Positions 47,401 to 59,300 of a DNA stretch of 64,000 nucleotides are shown piece after piece. Every line of letters starts with the position of its first letter. Within the stretch, counting starts at the first letter, position 1. Position numbers and translations under genes: made by a program. The notes under the pieces are model-generated. The model was not told the origin of the DNA. It worked only from the letters and a program-made list of their open reading frames with translations, and made no database searches. The stretch is from Sesamum alatum (Eukaryota; Streptophyta; Magnoliopsida; Lamiales; Pedaliaceae): assembly GCA_034509735.1 (NCBI GenBank), contig JACGWO010000012.1:25077188-25141187 (forward strand). Reading direction: 5' to 3'.

Positions 47401-50400
47401 CTGTAGCATATTGTCATCTGCGAAACACGCTTTTTCTACTTTAGTAAAGAAGGAATAAAGAATTTGTTATTATTCCTGACCGAGTAAATTCACAATCTCC
47501 AAACACTCAAGTCTCATCCCAATTTCTACCTGTCCAACTTCTTTAAGCAACATTTAAGCTTACAGGAACATACATTTTCTGCCGCTTAAATGTGTTAGTG
47601 CCAAGTCCAATAGTGAAAAATTAAGATCACATGCATTACATCCCTGTAAACATCACTCACCACCACTACTACCCCCCCCCCACCAACCCCATCTCTGTCT
47701 AGCTCAAAACTAGAACACAACTCCTTACCTGCCCCTTTCTTGTTAAATATTTGACAATGATATTTCAATGAACTTCAAATTTCATAGAAGAAAGAAATGT
47801 AAAATTGCGCAAGAAAGGGACAAATGATGGAAGGGAAAATTAGAACAATCTAATGCTATATTTGGTTCTTGGTTTCCAGTGAGGATGACACTAAGGAAAA
47901 TATTCCCAATTCAAATGATAGTACCTTATGCCTTATGCTTTATGCTTTGATACTTTTGTTTTCCTCAGTAAAACCCAAGATCCAAACATAGAGTAAGTAT
48001 AATATGGAAAGAAATCAAAGTTAAAAAACTAACCATTGTATCTGATGGCAAGTCCTTCTCATTTTTCCCAGGGGCCTACAGGATGTAAGATATTAGTGAA
48101 TCCTTTCATGAAAATTAGAACACTCTAAAAAAAGAAAACCAGAACTTAAGTCAACATATTAAGATACTATTAACCTTTCACGATTACTCAGAAATAAAAC
48201 TAATTTAGCAACATTTACTAAATATATATTTACCCAAATCAGATGACTTGGTAATAAAGAAGGCAATTATGTGTTGATCTAATTCCTATATTACTAATCT
48301 TGCGACACCGAGTTATATACAGACTAAACTACAAATATACATGTAATGCAGAGAGTTTAATATTTAGTACCAGACTAAGAAAAGACAAAGGCATGAAGCA
48401 GACAATAACCACTTGAGCAAGCACATAATTTGAGAAATAAGTAAAGCTTTTCAGTATCGAGTCGAAGCAAACCATAAATCATATACACAAGAAAAACAGC
48501 CTCCTTATACTAATGCATCCAGCAGCAGCTTTTGCAATTGAAAGTAGTTCAAAACGTTATAGAACTAACCACGCAGAAACCTAATACAAAGGGACAAAGA
48601 GATTAAATACCTTCAGATAATCAAACAGAATAAGGCATTGAACCAGAACGTGTCGTCGAAAACTTGGATCCTTTAACTGTCGGAAACAGAACATAGAGAA
48701 TGAGAATATACCCGGAATCAAGTCGAACCTTGGAAAGAATTCCTTGTATTGAAAGAAGTTTCTACATCTTAAAACAGCCCTTACCTCCAGACCCATTAGA
48801 TTACTGCTCGTGAGATATTTTATACTGAAGTTTGACGACTCATCCTCAAGGTTAATAGCATTGCCTTCTTCATCACTCAAAGGCTGAGCCTCAAATGTAT
48901 TCAATACAACCTACATATCCAATTTCAGAGAAAAACGATGATGATCCTATTTCTGTATGATGCAGGGCATCCATGAAAGATAGTACAGAAATTTTACCGT
49001 CAAACTGGAAGTAAATTTTTGCCACTTTGTAAGAGCAGGAGTAAGAGAAGCAGGATTGGAAAAGAATTCCTGAACATCAGAAAACGGTGAGAAATCAGCC
49101 GATCAACATCACAAAAGCCGACTTTGGAACATCATTCAGGAGGGTTGAAAGAAGACCTTCCATTAAGATCTTAAATGCAAACTATGATTGAGCATCCTAA
49201 AGAATTATTCTTTAGTTTATTGTTTGGCTTATAATCATTTAGTTATTATAAACACATTCTCTCCTTGTGGCATCCAGGTATGATAAGTTATTATTATCCA
49301 ATCAAAGATAACGTTAATATCTTAATGCATCAGCCTACCCCAAAGAGACATAACAGTTTCCTCAGAGCGTAAGAACATAGTCATCTGTCTCCCAATTTGG
49401 ATTATATGCATAAGATAAAATGTTACTGATTGTGCATTAACATTGTAATGGCAACCTCAAATTCTTGTATCTCATTTGCAATGTTAAATAACATATATAG
49501 ATCTGGACCAACAAACAAATCCTAAATGGACCCAGAGAAACTGACTAGAAAGTTAGTGGGCCCAAAATACTTGGGCTAAGGACATTAATGGGTCAACATT
49601 TGGGCTTTGATTTTCTCTGGAATAGAGATTTCAGCTTCATGGGCCCAAATCAAGTACCAATACTACCCTCACAAAACCTCTCATCAACAGAACAGAGACC
49701 TTTGTGGGCGACCCTGTACCAGGGATAGCTCCACCGCCACATTGGAATTCCATCTCTACCCTAAAACCTAGGTCGAGAAATTTGCTCCTTCAAAACAGGT
49801 ACTACCAACAAGATACAAACCAGAATAAGCTCTGCTATACCTGATCAATGAAGATATAACATAGACTTAAATCAACATCATATAAGCCGGTTACAACCAA
49901 TCAATAATTAAGTGGATATGATGACTGCCCAAAGAAAAAAATGTGATTTGGCTGATAGCTTCTATCTTTCATTTCTTTGTAAATCCAATAATCCATCCTC
50001 TCATTACTTTTTGTGTTTCAGGTTTCCTCTTCAAGTGGATACAAAGATAAATATAAAGATAAAGCCCTGAAACTCAGGATAATTACAAGCAGCACTTGTG
50101 TAAATGTTGATAGTTAGCAAGAGGTTATTACTTTTTATCAGTTTGCCTTTTGACAAGCATCTGTTATTCATACCAAAATAAATAATGGTAAACTAATATT
50201 TATTGTTGGACTGGTAGGGGAAAAAAAGAAAAAAACACTATACTTATAAAACTAATATGTTTTGCCAAACTGGTGAATATTAAAAGATGTTGATGCAAGC
50301 AGACTCCTTCCCTTCTACTGACCTGCAAACTCCAAAAGGTTTTGTAAAAGTTGAAATCAATAGAACTACCTGAAAGCAAACAAGTCAATTATATTTAGTT

Positions 50401-53400
50401 GAAAAGATAACTGAACTTGGGAATAGTACAAACAACAGAATTAAGTAAACTGAAAAATCAGATATAGCAGAATTACAATCTGGGGCTTCTTTCTCGTATT
50501 TTGTCTCATTCGATGTATTGAAAACACCTTTGATATTCACAGCTGTCGAAAAAGTACAGAAGACATAGTAAATGCTGGTAATAACAGGAGAAAAACAATA
50601 GAGATGCTCTATCAATAGAAATAATTACCCGAACGTTCTGATAATGGAAAAAAATGAGCAAGAAACATTATAATTCGTCCGCAGAATACAACATCATTTG
50701 CCTGCAATACAACGTTATATGCATAAATAAGCATTTCAAAGATTCCAATTGTTATGTAGTGGAAACGACCTTGTTGAATGACATACAAATATGCAGGATT
50801 TGATTGGATTTGACGGATTTAGATTTGCAATCCAATTTTAACTGTCCAGAATGAATGCGATACAAAAGGGGATTTTGATTTGCTGGGAATCTGGGATATT
50901 CCTAGAAAATTCGTAGTAGATGGCCTGCGCAAATTGATTGAATTTCATGCGAAGAATGTCTTGCCCTTTTTTGAAAAGCATCTAAAAGCAAAAAGAGGAA
51001 CAAGCAATCCACTTCCTTCAAAGCCTGGTGATGCCAAATACGAAACCCAACTCCAAAACAATTCACTTTGTGTCAATGGGAACTCAGGCCCAGATGCTAT
51101 GCAGAATCTACCAACAGCCAAAGAATAGTCTGCAGGGACAATAGAAAGCTCCAATGCAACAAGGAAGCAGTATTTTCCATTTATATCTTAGACTTCTATA
51201 TCAGAGTTTATCTTTAGTCATACAGAGGAGAATTGGAGAAGATAGATGGTATTGTTCTATAAGAAAGTATGAAAAAGGGCTCATCAAGGTAGCTATGGCT
51301 AATAGAAGTATCGTAACTTTAGTTTAGATCAAAGCCAAGAAAGACATATTAAAAGAGCATCCCATTACTTCATAATGGAAGGGAACATTAGAAAAGTAAA
51401 ATATCGAAAGATCAACCAAAATTTGAAATTAACAAGACATCATCCAGATAGTAATGACAGGAAGAAGAATGACAGAAATAAGTAAATGAGAATCTAACTT
51501 GAAACATCAACATATAGTTGTGAATGTAAAGAGAGAAACCTTTGATAGGCGACGAAGAAGTTGATTGCATGTTCTCAGCATTACAAGCTTCCCTCTGGCA
51601 AAAAGCTCTGGCTATGAAAAACAAGAAAAGACCTTAAAATTGTAATGTTAAACGGTAGAGAGTGCATCTAACAAAGATGCAAATTCTTGTAAGAGTGTAA
51701 TTCAAATACATGAAATAAAAGACATTGAAGCATTACCAAAAGCACAATGTCACCTACCTTTCCAAGAATGTCTTGTTTACTCTCAATATACCCAAAAATA
51801 TCTTTACAGTTTCTCATTGTAGACATTTCTGTCAAATCTTCTAAAAGCTGAAAAATCATGCCACCTTCGACATGTTCTTTCTCACATAGGTACAAGACAA
51901 TGTCTGCAGAAAAGAAAATCGCATGACAGTGAGAGAGACGAGAGCGACCGAATACATAGACCACTAAAACTAGCTTAAGGCATAATTCAGTTTTCTTGGA
52001 GCACCTTTAAGTCTGTCAAATCTTTTGATCTCTAATCATGGGATTTCTAATATGGTTGAGTTAATTAGGGATCGGACAAAACCTCAGAAACTGAAATCAA
52101 TAATTACAGTCCATCAATGTACTTGACCTAGTTAAAAATGAGTTCTTTTGCAAAAATACTTCCATTATCTTTTACATAGTAAAATTGCTTAGAAAAGATC
52201 CCACGTGGATAGAGAAAAGAGAAAAACAATCTGACGCGGAAAGAATTTAAATGAAGGATGTCCATGAAGCATGGTGAAAAGTAGACATCAAATAAAAAAA
52301 AGGGCAATAAAAAAGAAGAGTACATGACATTGCAAAGTGTCCTTTATGTCCGATAATAAAGTGCTCCCACAATCAGAAAAATTTCTACACATATCTGATA
52401 AATCTTACTGTAGGAGAATGGACATCATTTTTGTTATTTACCGTCCAAGAAACTTTCTACCAGCTCCAAGTGAAGGGAGTGCAAAAACAGCAGTGTTTAT
52501 ACACATTACGCACACAGTTTTTTCCAATAATCTGGTTTTCCATTCTCCATAAACTGTTGTTTCACTATTCTCCAATTTCGAGCCCCCGATATCCATCCCA
52601 ATGACTACTTTATACCTAATATGGCATAAGCTTCATTAAGTGCAATCCGAAAGGAAAATTCATCTGTATCCTGCAAGGATACTGTCAACGACCAACTTTT
52701 TAAGCAAGCTGGATACGAAATCCCACATAAATCCAGTTCTACTATCCTAAAAGAAAAAAACTAAATAAATACTTACTTAGTACATCTCCATTCTCCAATT
52801 ACCATGCTGACGAAACACCAGAGAACGAAATTAGAAGACAAATATTTCAACATGAAACTGTGGAAGCAAATTGGCAACATCTTCTTGAAAAGCAAATTGG
52901 AACATTATATTTCAACATCTTCTTGGAACCTTCAGCTGAATAAATATTTCCAACCAACAAAATCTAAATATCATCTATATTTTGAAGAGATGTGTGCCAG
53001 AAACAGATGATCTCATTCAGCTGTTATGCTTGGATAGCGGACTCTTTTGTCTAGTACCACTATTACTACTTTTATCTCTTAAAAAGAGATAGCTAAGGCA
53101 TAAACTAACTTATTAATACTGACATATTAGGACTTCTTCTGTAAGCACATACCCATGACAAAAGATCCAATGGACCACCATAGACAAAAAGTAAAACTTT
53201 TGAGAATCCATAGAGGAGAAATTGTCATTGCTGGGGGTGACTTGAAATATGCACTCACCAAGTAGACGGGGTATCTGACCGCGACGAGTTTCCCCATCAG
53301 CTATCGATTGACCATATTGCATGATTTCCTCACCTGACTGAACTGCAGCTGACTGCAACAAGATGATACCATGTAAATATTCAGTCTACTAAGAGAAGAG

Positions 53401-54432
53401 AATAACTAATATCCAGTTATCACAAAGCTAAATAAAGAAGCTAAAACATTGGCCTGATATCAGTTAAATATTTAGCACTAGTGCGACATATGACAACTTC
53501 AGACTTGCTCACAAATTCCAAATTCAAGCTCAAGGAAAAGGAAAAAGAAAAAAAAAAATAGAGAGTCAAGCCTTTCAAATTTAGTTATTCACAAATGAAA
53601 ATCAACTTAAGTTACCAAATCATAAATAGTAACACCAGACAATAGTTTATCTCCTATATAAGTTTTGTCCAGCATTGATATTTTGTAACCCCAAATTTGA
53701 CCAAATCAATATCAAATAGCAACCCAAGGCATCATATCATAATGACTCACTGGCTTCCAATGATATTTCTTCTTGAGAACATGTTAACATAGAAATGTCT
53801 CGAGAAAATATATTACCACCAGCTCCTGAAGCAAAGTCCGCAGCATATTCTCCAACAACTGATTTTCATCCTGAACAAGTTTCACTTGCTTCTGCAAATC
53901 CAATAAAGAATGCATTCACAAATAAACCCAAAGTCACCCAAGAAAGAGCACTAAACATACATCAAAACAGAAATATCTTTATAATTTTCTTTTTTAAATA
54001 AAACCCACATTCTAAAAAACAAAGCAACAAACTTTTCATGGTTAATACACACATTAAACCAAAGACTTATCTTTGTCGTTGCCCCTGAAATTCCTTTACC
54101 TCAAAGATAACATGAATTCTACCAAAAAAAAATCCAAATTCTTATGTTTATACACACACACACACACCTGGGGTTTTATAACTTGTTGCACAGTCTGAAG
54201 AGCGAAATCTTGAGGCGGGCCCGGATGCAGAATTGCTTGTCTGAATAAATCCTGGGGGAAGATTATCATTCAACAAATTAAGTTCAGAATCTTCACACAA
54301 ATTTCAAAATAAACCAAAATATAAAAAGAGAAAGAATTTACCATCTCCGACTGAGATTGAAGAATTTCGACAAGAAAAAGAGAGATACATCATCATATTG
54401 GTAAAAAGGAAGGAAAAGAGAAAGCATACCAT
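41427..54432 (-). CDS. THO1: THO complex subunit 1 (HPR1/THOC1)
   Basis: Twenty-two coding exons read from 54430-54432 down to 41427-41690, including 54168-54251, 53259-53352, 51758-51903, 50629-50701, 48785-48910, 45767-45883, 44923-44989, 42359-42418 and 42116-42265. All phases match, giving 612 residues (Arabidopsis HPR1 about 599). Diagnostic blocks: LYLCEKEHVEGGMIFQLLED, FGYIESKQDILGK, NIKGVFNTSNETKYEK, DFNFYKTFWSLQEFFSNPAS, KYLTSSNLMGLELKDPSFRR, HILERERNWVWWKRDGCPPF, RWRLGNKELSQLWKWADQNP, TEHGIEGVVPLELLPADMRS. The C-terminus is a disordered acidic tail (about 88 codons). HPR1 is the scaffold of the nuclear THO/TREX complex linking transcription to mRNA export, and in plants it also affects small-RNA production. 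The start is unusual: an ATG exon, then a 9-nt exon SEM (54342-54350) that also ends in ATG and could serve as the initiator itself. Introns reach about 2.1 kb. Confidence 0.94.
41777..41857. repeat. 48-bp-period tandem duplication in the last HPR1 intron
   Basis: AAATCATATCTTTTGTTGTT followed by ATTTATCCATATC occurs at 41777 and again at 41825. It is non-coding. Confidence 0.85.
46050..46745. mobile_element. Possible hAT-like insertion in HPR1 intron
   Basis: The largest HPR1 intron (45884-48033) contains a block bounded by GTCAGGTCCATTTTTATTTT on the left and, in inverse, GGGCCATGTTTGTTTTCATA on the right, with CA/TG-rich internal text (GTGTGTTTGGATTGG) common in hAT-derived elements. Ends are imperfect and no clear target duplication was found. 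Confidence 0.25.
50880..51128 (+). other. Unexplained open frame inside an HPR1 intron
   Basis: An 82-codon plus-strand frame, antisense to HPR1 and lying in the intron between the exons at 51540 and 50701. It reads IWDIPRKFVVDGLRKLIEFH, AKNVLPFFEKHLKAKRGTSN and so on. It begins with TTG rather than ATG. Composition looks protein-like, but I recognise no family. It could be a captured gene fragment or chance. Confidence 0.25.
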
Positions 54433-54493
54433 TGTCAATGAATACTCTGCTCTCCACACTTTCTTGTGTTTGCGAGTAACGGAGCAACTGCAA

Positions 54494-54530
<37 letters not shown>

Positions 54531-56378
54531 CTCCGTTTTATAGGTTTTAGTTAATTGTTTCGAATTTAGTTGAGTATTATTATAATTATTGAAAAGAAAA
54601 TAACTTTTAAACTATAACTATTTAATTTGTATGGATTTAAACTGAATTTGTATCTAAGCATTTACATTTTCTTTTAAGAAAATATTTTCTTTAAGAGTGA
54701 AGAAACAAAGAAGTAGAATAATTGATCATAAAACAGTTATTTTATAAAAAACATTAAATTTGAAACAATTGATATGTGAAGATTGATTACAAATTTGAAT
54801 TCACAATTTTATAATTAATCATACGAATACATATCATAACTAAAATTCAAAATTATCCTCCTTATTGATATTAATGGTCAAAATCGATAATTTGGTAAAT
54901 AATATCTGATGTACGATTAAAGATACAAATTGTAATTTTTATAAAATGCATTTTGAATGGAATTTAATTTTACAGATTTAGGAATATCCATAAATTTCAA
55001 TACTTTTATCAAAATGCATTTTGATCATTTTGTGTGCTTTTGCGTTGAATTAATATGTCTAAGGACGATTGCATGTTTTCGATCCTACCACGAATCTCCT
55101 CTATTTCTCTTTGTAATTGTTGTATTGCAAATTGTTTTCTCAAACTTCCTTTTGCAAACATCTGCAAATTTCAATGTTCTTTGCAAACGTCGGTAATATT
55201 ATATTTTCTGTATTTGTTCCTTAAACATAAAAGCCCACACGAGTTGCACCTCACTGTAGGAGAAAAAATTCAGTATCGTCCATGCGAACTTGTACTCATG
55301 TGAATTGTTAACTCGTCGAATTAATACATAATGATGACATCATGTATGATCTAACAACAAATAATTTATATGGGTATAAACTTACATAGACCACATCACC
55401 AGAAAGTAGGAGAAACATAAAGTCACTTGATAGACGCACTCCATGTAACATAGCATTTTCACAATATTATAAAGAGTCAACATGACATCAATCCATGCCT
55501 CTTACTTACAGACAGATGACCAACATATGAAAACATTTGAAGTGCCAGATTAGACATCTAAGGGCTGAAGCAAACTATGCAAATAAGCAGCAAGAATCCC
55601 ACATTCCATGATCTTGTACAAGTACCATTGCCCATGAGAATTCAAAATCATATATATAACCATGTTTACGCTAGAAACAGGACCGACGTTACTCATAGTT
55701 CATCACCAGAGAACATGGGGAGTGCCAAATGCAGTTATAAGTTTAACGCTAAAAACAGGACGAACGTTGCTCTGAGCTTTCACTTTCCTTTTCATGAGTT
55801 GGAAGTTTCACCAACCCAACCTGTGAGCAAGCCCGCGAGTAATTGAAGGACTAAGTCCGAAAGCACTGAATGAGACTTAGAAGGCCGGCCTTCTTCCAGC
55901 AAGGGTCATCATCAGAGTACCTGGGGAGTGCCAAGTGCCAATATTAAGGTAAACGAACAAACGCGGAATAACCGCTTGATCTGAGCCTGTTCCAGAAGCT
56001 AATAGACAGGTCAAGATTCAAACAACTTAGTCTTCCATCATCATAAATATACAAGGGACCCTCAAGCATCCCTATTGCACACATTACGAAGAGAATTAAA
56101 CATGTCTAAGCATGTGATAGCATATTTTCTACTACTCGTTCCACACATCATAATATATTGTTCATATCTTCCATCAACACATCATCTAAACTTGTTGGAC
56201 CATTCACTCAACTAGGACAGAGGAGACAACTATCTACACAAACCCGATAGAGAAGCTGACACCCATCAGCATGCTTCTTCGACTAGATAAAACTCGAACT
56301 CCAGCGATTCTTTTTACAAATTGTAACATTGCATCTGCTACTGTCAGAAGGATAAAGGATTCTATGCTCCCCAGTGAG
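54433..56378. other. HPR1 promoter and ERI-gene 3' flank
   Basis: A TC microsatellite lies at 54495-54528 close to the HPR1 start (it reads GA in the transcript). Positions 54540-55400 are AT-rich with nothing recognised. Imperfect repeats of about 78 bases occur at 55664-55940 (GTTTACGCTAGAAACAGGAC and GTTTAACGCTAAAAACAGGA), with a shared word GGGGAGTGCCAA at three places. The last part is probably 3' UTR of the exonuclease gene. Confidence 0.5.
54495..54528. repeat. TC microsatellite in HPR1 leader
   Basis: About 16 CT units, 60-100 bases upstream of the HPR1 ATG. Confidence 0.9.
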
Positions 56379-59300
56379 TTATGGAGAAGCCCATTCAAAG
56401 TATTGGCAACGAGCACCTCTAGCAGCAGTCCAGTTTCCGCATCCAAAGAAAAGGCTCCCTTGCTTCGGACCAGGTTTCCGGACCATTACTTTGCTGCTTG
56501 TCACCCCACAATAACAATAGCGATGGTACTGCAGTTGTGGAGGTTGCAGCTCCTGAAGTTTATGAGGTTGAGGTGAAACATAAAGAGGTTTTTCTTGTGT
56601 TGGCTTCCATGTGAAGGTACCATCACTGCTCTGGTAAGTGAGTGAGTTGGTAATCGAGAATTTAAAGCCCTTATGCATAATCGAGGCAAGTAGGCGGGCA
56701 GTGTTTTTGGCATCATCTAGACCACAGTGAGCGCGACCTTGCCAGGCAAGACCGGCCTTCTCCACTGCTTCTTTCAGGTTGCATCTAACTCCACCAAATA
56801 CCTCATGAAAAGGAACCCTCAAGTTGATCCATCTGGTCGAAGAGTAAAAGAATCATGTTAGTTTCTAGTCGACTAGGTCTGCGATAAGGGTTAAAGTGAC
56901 TTATGAGGGCAACAAAGGGTACAAGATAATAGAATAAAGCCAAGCAAGAGTTAGTAATATACCGGTTGAAATACGGGGGCTTCCTAATTTTTTTGTAACG
57001 GCACTCAGATTCCAACATCACCCGGCAATCCCAGTTAGACCACGTTACAACAGCAAAATTGGTGTTTTTAATTCCCTTCTTTTCAAGCCATTTGTCATGT
57101 CTAAGAAGAGCTTCACTTAGTGTTACTCCCCTGTCCACCTAGATAAATCAAGAGTTAATAACTTGCTGAAAGAATATATATGTCAGGGACCACCAATGGA
57201 AAATGGACGGCACCATATAATCTTTTAGAAAAAGTAACAAGTTCTTAATACCCACAGGCACCTGAGGTCGTCCAAATGTCACATAATATGTATTACAATT
57301 TTCCTCTAGATAGCATCTAAACATTTCTGCATATGATACGAACCACTTGGGTTTCCTTAAATCTCTCTGCCTAGGAATTCCAGATTCGTAGCAGATGATT
57401 ACCTAATCATGAGAAGTCGGTTAAAGTTCTAACTCCGAGTGTACTGCAATGTTTCAATAATCTGCCATAGCAAGTCGAGGATTATTTGACTTAATACTGC
57501 TAACAGAATAGATGTAATTCCAGTCATGCATTGAGTTTTCCATTTAAAAATTAATACCATAGAAGACGTATATAAGTCAGATGTTTTAACCATTTAGAAA
57601 CAAGAGGGACAATAAGATGATAGTTTCCCTGTATGCTGTTCCCTGACAGGCGAAGATGTACTATCAGGATGTAGAGGAACATATGGAAGGGCAAATAAAA
57701 GAGACCTGGACAGCTGCCCAAGTTAAGGGTTCATAGCTGCACATTGTCATTGTAGAGTGACAAGGGATACTCCTTAGTTCAGCTAAATAAAATCCTAGCA
57801 TAGGCATGACGCTGATATCAAAGCAGACTACATGGATGCTACACAATAAGCACACACCCAAGGCATATAAAAATTAAGAATGATATACAAAACCTGAATT
57901 TGCTGTATGCCAGTCAGATCTTTGCAGAAATCACTCAGGATTTGGTTGCATGTCGGCCGCACATATGTTTGAAAACAAGCTTCCAACTGCCCCGTAATGC
58001 TGCTCACTATTACAGATGGGAACTCAATTATCTCTTGTGGATGCGGATTTTTTTCTTTGTCACATGTGGCCTCAAAATCAATCACGACAAAATATTGAAA
58101 ATCTTGGAATTGGTAATCATAAGGATAACTTTGAGGGAACATGTTCACTGGTGCATACTGGAATCTGTAATTTACTGCAAACGGGTTGAATTGGCCCTGA
58201 AAGGCATTCAGTTGGGATAGCGAAACACTGTTAGAGTCAGGATTGGCAGACCAAGAGCCAAAGTCATGATGATAGAAAGGCCGTTGTTTACATTCTTCTG
58301 AAGATTCTAGAGGCTCACTGCTTGTCAAGCAATCTTTATCGATGACATTACCACATGGCCGAGCACCAAACCCATTTTGGATATTTTGAAAACCTTCAAC
58401 ATAGGTAGTATTATTTTGCAGAGTGCAGGGGTAACCCTTGTTTTGGAGGCATTTCATGGATGCCTCATGATTCCTCTGCATAGTATCTGCATCTTAAAAG
58501 ATTGAGGAACAACATTAATTTAACATGCAGGACAGTTCTGATTCTGAAAGCTAGCAGCTAGAGGCAACAACAGCCAAGGCTATTAGCAGCTGCTGATATT
58601 TTATTTAGTTGCTTGTGAAAAGAAAAAGATAAAGAGACAAAGAAAAAATATACAGAGTACAAATTATGCTCCTAGACAGAGTTTCATCTCATGCTTAGCT
58701 TGGAAAACAAGTTTCAGCCAGGGACAAAAGCGATAGATGAATTTATCTATTTAGGTTTTATCTTATCATAACCTATAAGTTAGCTTTATTTTAACAAAGC
58801 AAGTATATCTTCATGAGAGAATGTAAGTTTGCAGCTTTACTCCCCCAACTCAACTACCTAGATGAGGTAACTTGTTTATCTCAGGAATTTGAAGCGCAGG
58901 AATGCGGATATTCTAACCAAACCTTAAAGGCCATTTCTTGGAAAATGTTAGACCAGTTTGTGCAAGCGCAAGGCTGGTCCAGGCAAATTGATCTTATAGT
59001 CAAAAGCAATGAATCGTAGCTAAAAATATAATTCAGTTTGTCCAATTTCTGTTGGATCAATTTTCTGCAACCAACTATCTTGGAGTACTAATTTCATATT
59101 CTTATAGGAAATAAATTCTTAAATAGAAAAGAAGAAGTTCTTTGCTTTCATTCAATATGTCACATTTAATAGAAAAATATTACAATCAAACAGCATAAAA
59201 ACTAAGACACTTTGACTATCTGATCAATAAGTCAGCTCCCACTTAGTAATAGCTTGACACATAAACAGTAAGGCCACCGAGTAGCATAAAGCTACTAAAA

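Noticed and set aside
58813..59019. 68-codon plus-strand frame in the large first intron of the ERI-like gene
   Set aside because: No recognisable motif and no splice partners; length is within chance for this much intronic sequence.
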